64,000 bases of DNA from Pseudomonas fluorescens. GTDB taxonomy: Bacteria; Pseudomonadota; Gammaproteobacteria; Pseudomonadales; Pseudomonadaceae. A program made the position numbers and the translations under genes. The stretch covers positions 1-64,000 of the forward strand of contig NZ_MSDF01000053.1 in assembly GCF_002022275.1 (NCBI RefSeq), given 5' to 3'. The notes below the pieces were generated by a model that saw nothing but the letters and a program-made list of their open reading frames with translations, did no database searches and was not told the origin of the DNA. Of this stretch, positions 8,308 through 16,697 are shown in pieces (position 1 is the stretch's first letter; every line of letters starts with the position of its first letter).

Positions 8308-9475
8308 GTGCGGGTTGTTTGGCCAACAGCGCCCAGGCCACCACGACAGAACATGCGACGGCGACGGCGCCAGCCAAATACACCGATGCCACACCCGCAG
8401 CACCGGCCAGCGCGCCAGCCAGCGGGCTGCTGATGCCCAAAGCAATATCCAGGAAGGCCACATAAGCCCCCATCGCCAGCCCGCGTGTTTGCGGCGGTGC
8501 ACGCTTGATGGCTTCCACGCCAAAACCCGGAAATGCCAGCGAGTAACCAAAACCGGTCAACGCCGCACCCAGGTACGCCATCATTGGCGAACCCGCGCCC
8601 CAGATCAGCAGTTGTCCCGCCGCTTCAATCAACACACACACCAGCGCAACCCCGGCGCCGCCGAGCTTGTCCGGCAGGTGCCCGAAGAAGATCCGCGCAC
8701 CAATAAATGCTACGCCAAAGGCGGTAAAGGCGAACGACGCATTGCCCCAGTCTTTGCTCGCAAACAATAGCGCGATAAACGCGGTGATCACCCCAAACCC
8801 GATGCTGGAAAACGCCAGCCCCAGGCCCGGCAACCACACCGCGCCCAACACCTTATAGAACGAGGTGCGGCGCTGGCTGGTGGGCGCAACGCCCTTGGCA
8901 CCGGCGACCATACCGAAGGCGAGTACCGGCAGCAGCATCGTGCCGATGGCTATCCCGCTGAAGCCCCATCTGTTGTTAATCGCCACCCCCAGCGGTGCAC
9001 CGAGTGCAAAGGCGGCGTAGATCGCAATGCCGATCCACGCCATAACCTTGCCGGCATTCTGTGGCCCGACCAGGCCCATGCCCCAGCCCATGGAACCGGT
9101 GATAATCAGGCTCTCACCCAGGGCCAGCACCACACGCCCGGCGAGCAAAATCCACACCGACACCGCCGGGGAATCAACAAACCCCAACGACGCCAGGTAC
9201 AGCAAGCCGGAGCTGGCTGCTACCAGCATGCCAATCAACAGCGCACGCTTGGGCCCGCGCATGTCGGCAAAATTCCCGGCCCAGGCCCGCGACAGCAACG
9301 CCGCCGCGAACTGCGCACCCACCACCACGCCGACCACCAGCGTGCTCATGCCCAGCGTGTGGTTCAGGTGCAACGGCAGCACCGGCAGTTGCATGCCGAT
9401 AATCAGGAAAGCAACGAACACCGCCAGGGTGATCGGCAGCAGTTTCAGCAGTACGTTGCTACTGTGTTGTGTCAT
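8294..9475 (-). CDS. MFS transporter, YhhS/YfcJ-like
   Basis: 393 residues, 12 predicted membrane spans. The N-terminal run with PVLPLHLNHTLG and the helix 2-3 loop GNFADMRGPKRAL fit the YhhS/YfcJ/AraJ branch of drug-type efflux permeases. A clear AGGATCA site precedes the start, 23 bp after the stop of the O-methyltransferase gene, so the two form one operon. That operon faces a TetR gene across a double palindrome (10184-10230). A reasonable inference is TetR-controlled efflux of a small molecule that the methyltransferase modifies. Confidence 0.85.
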   Translation of the reverse strand: MTQHSSNVLLKLLPITLAVFVAFLIIGMQLPVLPLHLNHTLGMSTLVVGVVVGAQFAAALLSRAWAGNFADMRGPKRALLIGMLVAASSGLLYLASLGFVDSPAVSVWILLAGRVVLALGESLIITGSMGWGMGLVGPQNAGKVMAWIGIAIYAAFALGAPLGVAINNRWGFSGIAIGTMLLPVLAFGMVAGAKGVAPTSQRRTSFYKVLGAVWLPGLGLAFSSIGFGVITAFIALLFASKDWGNASFAFTAFGVAFIGARIFFGHLPDKLGGAGVALVCVLIEAAGQLLIWGAGSPMMAYLGAALTGFGYSLAFPGFGVEAIKRAPPQTRGLAMGAYVAFLDIALGISSPLAGALAGAAGVASVYLAGAVAVACSVVVAWALLAKQPALSAC

Positions 9476-9498
9476 GAGCGTGATCCTGAAGGTTTGAT

Positions 9499-10155
9499 TC
9501 AGCCGAGGCGAATGGACAGTTCGATATCATCGGCAAACGGCACCGACAAATAACCGTTCTGCGGCGAGCGCACGTGTGCCAGGTATTCCGGGCAGTAGTT
9601 GGTGTTATCCGCCACAATCAGGGCGCCTGGGCGCAGGTGCTTTTCCACCCGTTTCAGCACGTCGCCGTACAAGGTTTTGGCGCCATCGAGCAGCAGCAGA
9701 TCAACGGATTCCGGCAAACCAGAGGCCAGGGACACCAGCGCGTCGCCCTCACGAATTTCAATCAGGTCACTCACGCCGCCTTCAACAAAGTGCTCGCGCG
9801 CCAGGGCGATTTTCGAGGGTTCGAACTCGCTGCCAATCAACACGCCGCCACCGTTGTCGCGCAACGCGGCCGCCAGAAACAATGTGGACAGGCCAAACGA
9901 GGTACCGAACTCGACAATTGCTCGCGCTTTTGTGCTGCGCGCCAGCATGTAAAGCAACGTACCGGTGTCGCGGGAAACGGGCAGCCACAGGTCTTTGAGC
10001 AAGGTATAGAGCGTCACGTATTCGGTTTTGCTGTGCATCAGGCGGTCGCGCTCTTCACGCGATACGTTGTTCAGACTTGGGCTGGTCGCGGCATTGGCTT
10101 GCGCGTAGAGACGGTCAATCAGCGCTGCGAGAGGTGCGGTGGTCAAGGTTGTCAT
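9499..10155 (-). CDS. SAM-dependent O-methyltransferase (family 3, CCoAOMT-like)
   Basis: 218 residues. The SAM-binding motif I is VEFGTSFGLSTLFLA, motif II follows at GSEFEPSKIALAREH, and LLLLDGAKTLY carries the metal/substrate Asp typical of class 3 catechol-type O-methyltransferases. It probably methylates a hydroxyl on a small aromatic or xenobiotic in the cytoplasm. It is the first gene of a two-gene operon with the MFS transporter, directly downstream of tandem palindromes shared with the divergent TetR gene. Confidence 0.85.
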   Translation of the reverse strand: MTTLTTAPLAALIDRLYAQANAATSPSLNNVSREERDRLMHSKTEYVTLYTLLKDLWLPVSRDTGTLLYMLARSTKARAIVEFGTSFGLSTLFLAAALRDNGGGVLIGSEFEPSKIALAREHFVEGGVSDLIEIREGDALVSLASGLPESVDLLLLDGAKTLYGDVLKRVEKHLRPGALIVADNTNYCPEYLAHVRSPQNGYLSVPFADDIELSIRLG

Positions 10156-10183
10156 GATTGCATTCCATCAAGTTGGGACTAAG

Positions 10184-10230
10184 ATGCGACTAATTCGTCG
10201 CATTCAAAGTATGCGAGTGATTCGTCGCAT
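10184..10230. promoter_or_regulatory. tandem TetR-type operators between O-methyltransferase and tetR
   Basis: Site 1 (10184-10203) is ATGCGAC-N6-GTCGCAT, a perfect 7-bp inverted repeat. Site 2 (10211-10230) is ATGCGAG-N6-GTCGCAT, with one mismatch. The two starts are 27 bp apart. The sites lie 28 bp before the methyltransferase start and 36 bp before the tetR start, an arrangement expected for a repressor controlling both directions. Confidence 0.8.
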
Positions 10231-10266
10231 TCGCTATTCGCGTTCCCCAACGCGCTGGAGCCGCTC

Positions 10267-10899
10267 ATGACCACCCGCCAGACCGCGCGTATTTCCTCGC
10301 GCAAACAGCCACAACAGGCCCGTTCCACTGAATTGGTGGCGGCGATACTGGAAGCGGCTATTCAGGTTTTGGCCAAGGAAGGTGCCACTCGTTTCACCAC
10401 GGCGCGGGTCGCCGAGAAAGCCGGTGTGAGTGTGGGTTCGGTGTATCAGTACTTCCCGAACAAGGCGGCGATCCTGTTTCGCCTGCAAAGCGATGAGTGG
10501 CAGCAAACCACGCAGATGCTGCGCAAGATTCTGGAAGAGCAGCAGATTGCGCCGCTGGAGCGTCTGCGCACGCTGGTGCATGCGTTCATTCATTCGGAGT
10601 GCGAGGAAGCGCTGATGCGCGGCGCGCTGGATGACGCGGCACCGCTGTATCGCAATGCGCCCGAAGCCCTGGAAGTGCGGGCGGCCGGCCGCCAGATATT
10701 CCACGACTTCATGCTGCAATTGCTGCCCGATGCATCCGAGGCCACCCGCCAACTGGCCCATGATTTGATTCAGTCCACCCTCAGTTGCGCGGGCAAGGAT
10801 TTCTCCAGCACACCGCGCAGCACGCAGGACATTGTGGTGTATGCCGACGGAATGGCCGACATGTTCAGCGCCTACCTGACTGCGCTTAACACAAAGTGA
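10267..10899 (+). CDS. TetR/AcrR family transcriptional regulator
   Basis: 210 residues. The N-terminal helix-turn-helix reads TRFTTARVAEKAGVSVGSVYQYFPNK (about 39-64), the canonical TetR DNA-binding helices; the C-terminal two thirds are a helical ligand-binding domain. It probably represses itself and the divergent O-methyltransferase-MFS operon through the palindromes at 10184-10230 and is released by the compound they handle. Its end overlaps the convergent LysR gene by 14 bp. Confidence 0.9.
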   Translation: MTTRQTARISSRKQPQQARSTELVAAILEAAIQVLAKEGATRFTTARVAEKAGVSVGSVYQYFPNKAAILFRLQSDEWQQTTQMLRKILEEQQIAPLERLRTLVHAFIHSECEEALMRGALDDAAPLYRNAPEALEVRAAGRQIFHDFMLQLLPDASEATRQLAHDLIQSTLSCAGKDFSSTPRSTQDIVVYADGMADMFSAYLTALNTK

Positions 10900-11779
10900 A
10901 ACGCGCCAGAGCCTCCCGAAAGCTGGCAATCAATGGCTTGGGATCGTCCTTGCGCCAGATCGCATGGATATCGATCCGCACCGGAAACCAGGGCAGTTCG
11001 CGAAACACCACCTTACCGGACATGCAATCGCGCAGGCTGGCCTGGATAACCGTGATCCCCAAACCGGCGGCGACCATCCGCATTACGCCCAACAGGTCAT
11101 TCGCTTCAGCCTGAATATCCGGGGCAAACCCGCACGCGGCGCAGTGCTCCAGAAACCGCCGGCGGGCATCCGGGTTTATGGATTGCGCCAATGAGACCCA
11201 ACGCTGGCCATTGAGCACCTCGGGAGAAATCTGCTCCTGCCTCGCCAATGGATGGTCCTTGGCGAGCACCAGCAATAACGCTTCACGGGTGACCTCCATG
11301 CTCGCTATGTCGGCACTCTCGGGAACGGCGTACACCAGCCCGAGGTCGATGGCCCGGCCGCGCAACGCCTCGACTTGTTGGGCCGAACCCATCGAGTGAA
11401 TATCAAAGGTCGCCGAGCGAAGACCCGCCTGCAGGCCTGCCAGGGCTTGGGGCAGCAAGTTGGAATGCATTGCGCCTTCCACATAACCCACAACGATATG
11501 GCCGGTTTGCCCCTGCGCAATGTTACGCGCTGCCGCCGCTACCTCCGAAGCGTGTTCCAACAGTCTGCGCGCCTCGCGCAGGAACAATCGCCCTTCGTCT
11601 GTAAGACGCATGCGCTGGCGCGTGCGTTCAAACAGCTGCAACCCCAGCTGGTCTTCCAACTGAATGATTTGCCGGCTCAGTGGCGATTGCGAGATGTGCA
11701 GGCGCAGCGCCGCCTGCCCCACATTTTCGGTCTCGGCTACCGTGATAAACGCGACAAGCAAACGAAGATCCAGGGTCAT
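10886..11779 (-). CDS. LysR family transcriptional regulator
   Basis: 297 residues. The winged HTH is at the N terminus (ENVGQAALRLHISQSPLSRQI, about 18-38), followed by the linker helix and a periplasmic-binding-type effector domain. It is divergent from the small monooxygenase-like gene and aldo/keto reductase, its probable targets. The 104-bp spacer contains TTTGAA-N15-TTCAAA (11832-11858), a possible but unproved binding site. Confidence 0.9.
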   Translation of the reverse strand: MTLDLRLLVAFITVAETENVGQAALRLHISQSPLSRQIIQLEDQLGLQLFERTRQRMRLTDEGRLFLREARRLLEHASEVAAAARNIAQGQTGHIVVGYVEGAMHSNLLPQALAGLQAGLRSATFDIHSMGSAQQVEALRGRAIDLGLVYAVPESADIASMEVTREALLLVLAKDHPLARQEQISPEVLNGQRWVSLAQSINPDARRRFLEHCAACGFAPDIQAEANDLLGVMRMVAAGLGITVIQASLRDCMSGKVVFRELPWFPVRIDIHAIWRKDDPKPLIASFREALARFTLC

Positions 11780-11883
11780 GCGAATCCGGTCTCAGGTGGT
11801 GCAGAACCCGTCTTGGACCCACACCGTTTTATTTGAAATCATCGCCGAGCGGTTCAAAAAAGCCCGCTCAAGCGAGGAAGCCC

Positions 11884-12177
11884 ATGCAATTCATCACGTT
11901 ATCACGCCGCATATCGGAACGTTTTTCCGATGCGGATTTCGCCCCTTTTCTCGACGCTGAGGCCCAACGCGCCAGGGCGCTCTACCTGGAAGGGTTCATC
12001 CGCACCATCTGGCACCGTGGCGACAAAGGCGGCGCCTGCCTGCTGGTCGAAGCCGACAGCGAGGCCAGTGTGCGCGAACAGCTCGCAACGCTGCCGCTGG
12101 TGAACAACGGCATGCTCGAAGTCACCGCCATTGTGCCTCTGAAACCTTATGCCGGTTTTGGTCCGAGAGCCGAATAA
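11884..12177 (+). CDS. small YciI/muconolactone-isomerase-like dimeric alpha-beta barrel protein
   Basis: 97 residues starting at ATG 11884, with a strong GAGGAAG site. The pattern (FITLSRR at the start, a conserved LYLEGFIRTIWHRGDKGGACLL core, and a C-terminal EVTAIVPLKPYAGFGP) fits the YciI / muconolactone delta-isomerase-like ferredoxin fold, often annotated as a small YciI-type enzyme. It is followed after 22 bp by an aldo/keto reductase in the same direction and faces the LysR gene. The reaction is unknown. Confidence 0.75.
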   Translation: MQFITLSRRISERFSDADFAPFLDAEAQRARALYLEGFIRTIWHRGDKGGACLLVEADSEASVREQLATLPLVNNGMLEVTAIVPLKPYAGFGPRAE

Positions 12178-12199
12178 CGCTTCACATTGGAGAACCACC

Positions 12200-13195
12200 A
12201 TGCAATTCGTCAAATTAGGTAAAACCGGTCTGGAGGTGTCGCGCCTTTGCCTGGGCGGTATGACCTTCGGCCAACCCGAAGCAGGCACCCACACCTGGAC
12301 ACTGGATGAGGACGCAACCCGCCCGGTCTTCAAGCACGCCGTCGAGCACGGCATCAATTTTTTTGATACGGCCAACAGTTACTCGGCGGGCACTTCGGAA
12401 ATCATCCTCGGCAAGATGCTCAAAGCATTTACCCGCCGCGATGAAACGGTGGTCGCGACCAAAGTATTTTTCCCTGCCGGCATGGGCCAGGGCGTGGCCC
12501 GGCCGAACGAAAAAGGCCTGTCGCGCAAGGCCATCCTGGCCAACATCGACGCCAGCCTCACGCGGCTGGGCCTGGACTATGTGGACCTGTATCAGGTGCA
12601 TCGCTGGGATTATACCACGCCCATTGAAGAAACCATGGAAGCTCTGCATGACGTGGTCAAAGCCGGCAAGGCCCGCTACATCGGCGCCTCGTCGATGTTC
12701 GCCTGGCAGTTCGCCAAGGCGCAGGAAGTGGCCAGGACCAATCACTGGAGCCCCTTCGTCTCGATGCAGAATTACCTCAACCTGATCTACCGCGAAGAAG
12801 AGCGCGAGATGATCCCGCTGTGCATCGACCAGGGCGTCGCCTTGATGCCCTGGAGCCCTATGGCGCGCGGGCGCTTGACCCGCCCTCACGGGCAGCAGAC
12901 CGAGCGCAGCAAAACTGATGATTTCGGCAAGAACGTACTGGATGCCACTGACGCCATTGACGGCCATGTGATCAACGCCGTGGAGCAACTGGCCAACGAG
13001 CGCGGCGTGCCCATGGCACAAATCGCCCTGGCCTGGGTGTTGGCGCACCCTGGGGTCACCTCGCCGATTGTCGGCGCGTCCAGGGCCGCGCAGCTGGATG
13101 ATGCCGTCGCTGCGCTGGATATCCAGCTCACTGCCGCCGAGATTGAGCGCCTGGAGGCGAACTACACGCCTCACCCCGTCACCGGGTTCAGTTGA
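12200..13195 (+). CDS. aldo/keto reductase
   Basis: 331 residues, TIM-barrel NADPH-dependent oxidoreductase. The tetrad pieces are visible: Asp and Tyr in FFDTANSYSAGTSE, a Lys in VVATKVFF and a His in YQVHRWD; the C-terminal GASRAAQLDDAV binds the cofactor phosphate. It reduces aldehydes or ketones in the cytoplasm; substrate unknown. The start ATG 12200 has a TTGGAGAA site. It is probably co-transcribed with the upstream 97-residue protein and controlled by the divergent LysR. Confidence 0.88.
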   Translation: MQFVKLGKTGLEVSRLCLGGMTFGQPEAGTHTWTLDEDATRPVFKHAVEHGINFFDTANSYSAGTSEIILGKMLKAFTRRDETVVATKVFFPAGMGQGVARPNEKGLSRKAILANIDASLTRLGLDYVDLYQVHRWDYTTPIEETMEALHDVVKAGKARYIGASSMFAWQFAKAQEVARTNHWSPFVSMQNYLNLIYREEEREMIPLCIDQGVALMPWSPMARGRLTRPHGQQTERSKTDDFGKNVLDATDAIDGHVINAVEQLANERGVPMAQIALAWVLAHPGVTSPIVGASRAAQLDDAVAALDIQLTAAEIERLEANYTPHPVTGFS

Positions 13196-13282
13196 ATAGC
13201 GGGGATTGTTTAACAAACCCATACCTGAAGGTTCACAAACGCTGATTGAACGTGCCTGCGCGCTTTGGGAGCATCGGCGACC

Positions 13283-13438
13283 ATGATTTCGCCCTTGAGC
13301 CCCACCCGTCGCCACCTGCCTGCTTCGTTCCCGAAGGCACAGGCGCGTCCCTGCGAAAACCCGCTGTTCAACATCATCCTGGCCTTCTGGGCGCTGTGGC
13401 ACTGCCGCCATGCGCGCCCGCCCGATGCGCGCTTCTGA
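13283..13438 (+). CDS. possible small protein of 51 residues
   Basis: ATG 13283 to TGA 13438 encodes a basic Pro/Arg-rich head, the hydrophobic stretch LFNIILAFWALWHC, and an Arg-rich tail. Third positions are strongly GC-biased, as in the real genes here, and GGGAG lies upstream at a loose spacing. It sits 50 bp before the PuuB-like oxidase. I do not recognise a family. It may be a small membrane-associated protein or a chance frame in the oxidase leader. Confidence 0.4.
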   Translation: MISPLSPTRRHLPASFPKAQARPCENPLFNIILAFWALWHCRHARPPDARF

Positions 13439-13487
13439 TCAAGTCGAACCGCCCCACCCGGCATTCATTTATCAGAAGGATCACCCC

Positions 13488-14789
13488 ATGACCGCAGCCG
13501 TATCCACTGCCGAGCGCAGCGCTTCCTATTACACCGCCAGCCTGAATGACCCGACCCAGTACCCGACCTTGCAGGGCCAGGTCAGCGTGGATGTGGTGAT
13601 TATCGGCGGCGGCTTCACCGGCGTCGCCAGCGCGGTGGAACTCGCCGAGCGCGGGCTTAAGGTGGCAATCGTTGAAACCCACCGCATCGGCTGGGGCGCG
13701 AGTGGACGCAACGGCGGGCAAGTCACCGGCAGCTTGTCGGGCGACGAGGCGATGCGCCAACAAATGCGCAAACGCCTGGGCGATGAGGTGGACGACTTCA
13801 TCTGGCACCTGCGCTGGCGTGGGCACGAAATCATCGAGCAACGGGTTGACAAGTACGCGATTGACTGCGACCTCAAGCATGGCCACTTGCATGCGGCGAT
13901 GAAGCCTTCGCACATGACCGAGTTGCGCGCGGTTCACGACGAGGCGCAACGGCGCGGCATGGGTGACAAGGTCAGCCTGCTTGATCAGGCCGAAGTACAG
14001 CAGCACCTCGACAGCGAGCTGTACCTCGGCGCGCTGAAAAACACGCGCAACCTGCACCTGCATCCCCTCAACCTGTGCCTGGGTGAAGCCCGCGCGGCGC
14101 ACAGCCTGGGCGCGTTGATTTTCGAAAACTCCGAGGTGCTGGAAATCATCCACGGCGAGCGTCCGGCAGTGATCACCGCCGGGGGCCGCATCGACGCGCG
14201 CCAGGTGCTGCTGGCTGGCGATGTGTACCACAAGCTCGAGCCCAAACAGCTCAAAGGTAAAATCTTCCCTGCCATGGGCGGCATCGTCACCACCGCGCCG
14301 CTGGGCGAACTGGCACGCCAGATCAACCCGCAGGACCTCGCCGTCTACGACTGCCGCTTTGTGCTCGACTACTACCGCCTCACCGGCGATGGCCGCCTGC
14401 TGTTCGGCGGTGGCGCCAATTATTCCGGGCGCGACTCGCGCGACATTGCCGCCGAGTTGCGCCCGTGCATCGAACGCACCTTCCCGGCACTCAAAGGCGT
14501 GGACATCGCGTTCCAGTGGAGCTGCGCGATGGGCATCGTGATGAACCGTGTGCCGCAACTGGGCAAGCTGTCGGACAACGTCTGGTACTGCCAGGGCTAC
14601 TCGGGGCATGGCATCGCCACCAGCCATATCATGGGCGAGATCATGGCCGAAGCACTGACCGGTACGCTGGGCAAGTTCGACACCTTTGCCGGCTGCAAGC
14701 ACATCAAGGTGCCGCTGGGCGATGTGTTCGGCAACCCGATGCTGGCGGTGGGGATGTGGTACTACCAGATGCTGGAAAAGTTGCGCTGA
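13488..14789 (+). CDS. FAD-dependent oxidoreductase, PuuB-like (gamma-glutamylputrescine oxidase family)
   Basis: 433 residues, DAO fold. The dinucleotide-binding motif VVIIGGGFTGVASAVELAERG is at about 36-56, and GWGASGRNGGQ (about 68-78) is the FAD signature of glycine-oxidase/PuuB-type flavoenzymes. QGYSGHGIATSH near the end contacts the flavin. Such enzymes oxidise amines with O2 to aldehydes and ammonia. Pseudomonas carries many paralogues, and no gamma-glutamyl-polyamine synthetase is adjacent, so the substrate is uncertain. The start ATG 13488 has AAGGA. Confidence 0.88.
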   Translation: MTAAVSTAERSASYYTASLNDPTQYPTLQGQVSVDVVIIGGGFTGVASAVELAERGLKVAIVETHRIGWGASGRNGGQVTGSLSGDEAMRQQMRKRLGDEVDDFIWHLRWRGHEIIEQRVDKYAIDCDLKHGHLHAAMKPSHMTELRAVHDEAQRRGMGDKVSLLDQAEVQQHLDSELYLGALKNTRNLHLHPLNLCLGEARAAHSLGALIFENSEVLEIIHGERPAVITAGGRIDARQVLLAGDVYHKLEPKQLKGKIFPAMGGIVTTAPLGELARQINPQDLAVYDCRFVLDYYRLTGDGRLLFGGGANYSGRDSRDIAAELRPCIERTFPALKGVDIAFQWSCAMGIVMNRVPQLGKLSDNVWYCQGYSGHGIATSHIMGEIMAEALTGTLGKFDTFAGCKHIKVPLGDVFGNPMLAVGMWYYQMLEKLR

Positions 14790-14886
14790 CAGGCAAATAG
14801 CGCGGAATCTTCACTTTTCACTGTTGGGAGATGGCAAATGGCTGGTATGTTTCTCGCCTGTCATTCGCCGTGCTCTCAGAGACCTC

Positions 14887-15483
14887 ATGCAGCCCAATCG
14901 CCTGTTCTATATTCTGCTTGCCTGGATGCTCACAGGTTGCAGCATTCCGTTTCAAACACCCGAAGCACAACGGCAAATCGAGCACGACCTGAGCATTGCA
15001 CAGGGCTCAATACGGGCGCTGAGCCAAACCAACTGGTGCTACTTGCCTTACGGTGCGAACCATGGCGGCGATGGACAGTGCCGGGCCACTCAAGGCTTGG
15101 GCGTACTCACCGATGACGGATTGATACTGACCGCCTATTCAGGTGGCCACTATCAACGCTACCTTACCTTGCGTACCAACGAGGTACTCTGCATCAAGAC
15201 CTTTCGCGGTCGGGAATCGGCAGCAGCCTTCTTTGCCTTTACTCGGACCGGAGCCACACAAATCATTCCGATGAGCCCTCAAGGGTTTAACACCCCCGTG
15301 AAAATTCAATTCCTGGATTATCTTATCGGCCAGAGCCAACCCAGCGAAATGGGTTCCGATAAGACTTACGTCCGCGCCACGGGCAAAACGTCTTATACCG
15401 CAGGCATGGTTCCTGGCACGAAAATACCTTACTTGGCTTCAGCCCCGGCCACAGAAGTGTTCAATCCCTGCCCGGAAAAATGA
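14887..15483 (+). CDS. putative lipoprotein, unknown function
   Basis: 198 residues. The N terminus has a lipoprotein signal with lipobox LTGC (Cys18), so the mature protein would be membrane-anchored in the periplasm or outer membrane. The remainder is cysteine-containing and predicted mostly beta; I recognise no domain. Base composition is visibly less GC-rich than its neighbours and the ribosome site is weak. An upstream in-frame extension overlaps the oxidase gene and is ignored. Confidence 0.65.
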   Translation: MQPNRLFYILLAWMLTGCSIPFQTPEAQRQIEHDLSIAQGSIRALSQTNWCYLPYGANHGGDGQCRATQGLGVLTDDGLILTAYSGGHYQRYLTLRTNEVLCIKTFRGRESAAAFFAFTRTGATQIIPMSPQGFNTPVKIQFLDYLIGQSQPSEMGSDKTYVRATGKTSYTAGMVPGTKIPYLASAPATEVFNPCPEK

Positions 15484-15501
15484 TGGGGAAAGGCTGCGCC
15501 G

Positions 15502-16071
15502 CTAATTTTCCAGCTCAAACCGCTGAGCCCCAACACGTCTGACGCAGAACCAATCGTCTTCACCGGGCTCACATTGCGCCAGGCATACGTCGCCCTCCTG
15601 CCCTTGAAACGTCACGCTCCAATCGAATGCCGGATCTGTTGAGAGGGTGTAAATGGGACAAGCCTTGTCGAGTTCGAAGTGAATCGAGTAAACGAGCAAA
15701 GGGGACTGCGCCAGTCCATGGCGCTCAAACAGCGCCACCACGTCTGCCATTGGCACTTTGCAACGCTGCCCGGCAAACTTTAGAACCCCGGGCAAGTCAT
15801 CCCAAGCTGCTTGAACCACGCTCTGTACTGCAACGAGTCGGGCGTGAGGCGTTTCGCCGTTGCGGTGCTGAACATAGATCAACCGGCTGCCAAACTGGAA
15901 CTCGCATTGCCAAATGCCCGAAGGCAATTGCCAATGACCCAGCATGGGTTCGTTCAGTAAATCAATTTGTATGCCGTGGTTCCCTATGAAGAAGATTGTT
16001 GACGGTACGGTGCCTTGAGGCTTGTCGCTGAAGGCTCGCGCACGATGATCAAATAAAACACTTTTTGCCAT
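15502..16071 (-). CDS. hypothetical protein, 189 residues
   Basis: Starts at ATG 16071 (MAKSVLFDH); a GTG at 16110 would add 13 residues. No signal peptide or membrane span is seen. The sequence is rich in aromatic residues and ends with WFCVRRVGAQRFELEN. Composition is less GC-rich than the flanks, like the lipoprotein convergent with it 18 bp away, so both may be accessory genes. I do not recognise a family. Confidence 0.6.
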   Translation of the reverse strand: MAKSVLFDHRARAFSDKPQGTVPSTIFFIGNHGIQIDLLNEPMLGHWQLPSGIWQCEFQFGSRLIYVQHRNGETPHARLVAVQSVVQAAWDDLPGVLKFAGQRCKVPMADVVALFERHGLAQSPLLVYSIHFELDKACPIYTLSTDPAFDWSVTFQGQEGDVCLAQCEPGEDDWFCVRRVGAQRFELEN

Positions 16072-16133
16072 AACCTGTTGGCTGATATGTTTCGTGCCGG
16101 GAAAGCACACGCTAATAGATCAAGGAACGTGCC

Positions 16134-16688
16134 ATGGCCCTGCTGGACGTAAACACAACGCTGCTGATCATCGACATGCAAGAAGGCATGAACCAGCCGA
16201 AACTTGGCCGCCGGAACAACCCGAGCGCCGAGTTGCAGATGCAGTCGCTGCTCGGCGCATGGCGGCAGGCCGGGCGCCCTGTTGTGCATGTCCGGCATAT
16301 GTCGCGCACGCCCGGCTCGGTATTCTGGCCGGGCCAGCCGGGCTGCGAGTTTCAGCACGCTTTGGCGCCGCTCAAGCATGAACACGTGGTGGAAAAAAAC
16401 GTTCCGGATGCCTTCGCCGCCACCGGCCTGGAGCGCTGGCTGCATGCGCGTGCAATCAAGCAGTTGGTGATCGTTGGCGTGATCACCAACAACTCCGTCG
16501 AGTCCACGGCGCGCTCGGCGGGCAACCTGGGTTTTGACGTAATCGTCCCCGCAGATGCTTGCTATACGTTTGATCAAACTGATTTGTCGGGCCGACTCTG
16601 GGCTGCCGAGGATGTGCACGCACTGTCCCTGAGCAACCTGGCGATGGACTACGCCCGGGTGCTCGAGACCGCCGAAATACTCGGTTGA
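16134..16688 (+). CDS. isochorismatase-like hydrolase with Ser at the usual Cys position
   Basis: 184 residues of the isochorismatase/cysteine-hydrolase fold. The catalytic Asp is in LLIIDMQEG and the Lys in VVEKNVPDAF, but the nucleophile segment reads GVITNNSVESTAR, with Ser where nicotinamidase-type enzymes have Cys. In true isochorismatases the Cys is also absent, so the enzyme may be a non-cysteine hydrolase of this fold or use Ser. A good AAGGA site precedes ATG 16134. The neighbours give no pathway. It is convergent with a NUDIX gene 9 bp away. Confidence 0.85.
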   Translation: MALLDVNTTLLIIDMQEGMNQPKLGRRNNPSAELQMQSLLGAWRQAGRPVVHVRHMSRTPGSVFWPGQPGCEFQHALAPLKHEHVVEKNVPDAFAATGLERWLHARAIKQLVIVGVITNNSVESTARSAGNLGFDVIVPADACYTFDQTDLSGRLWAAEDVHALSLSNLAMDYARVLETAEILG

Positions 16689-16697
16689 GCCGCAAGG

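Noticed and set aside
12215..13411. 398-codon open frame on the - strand
   Set aside because: Shadow of the aldo/keto reductase, composition typical of antisense frames.
13374..14702. 442-codon open frame on the - strand
   Set aside because: Shadow of the PuuB-like oxidase; no recognisable domain and no ribosome site.
16072..16110. GTG start adding 13 residues to the hypothetical protein
   Set aside because: No ribosome site; ATG 16071 gives a more normal start, although its own site is weak.
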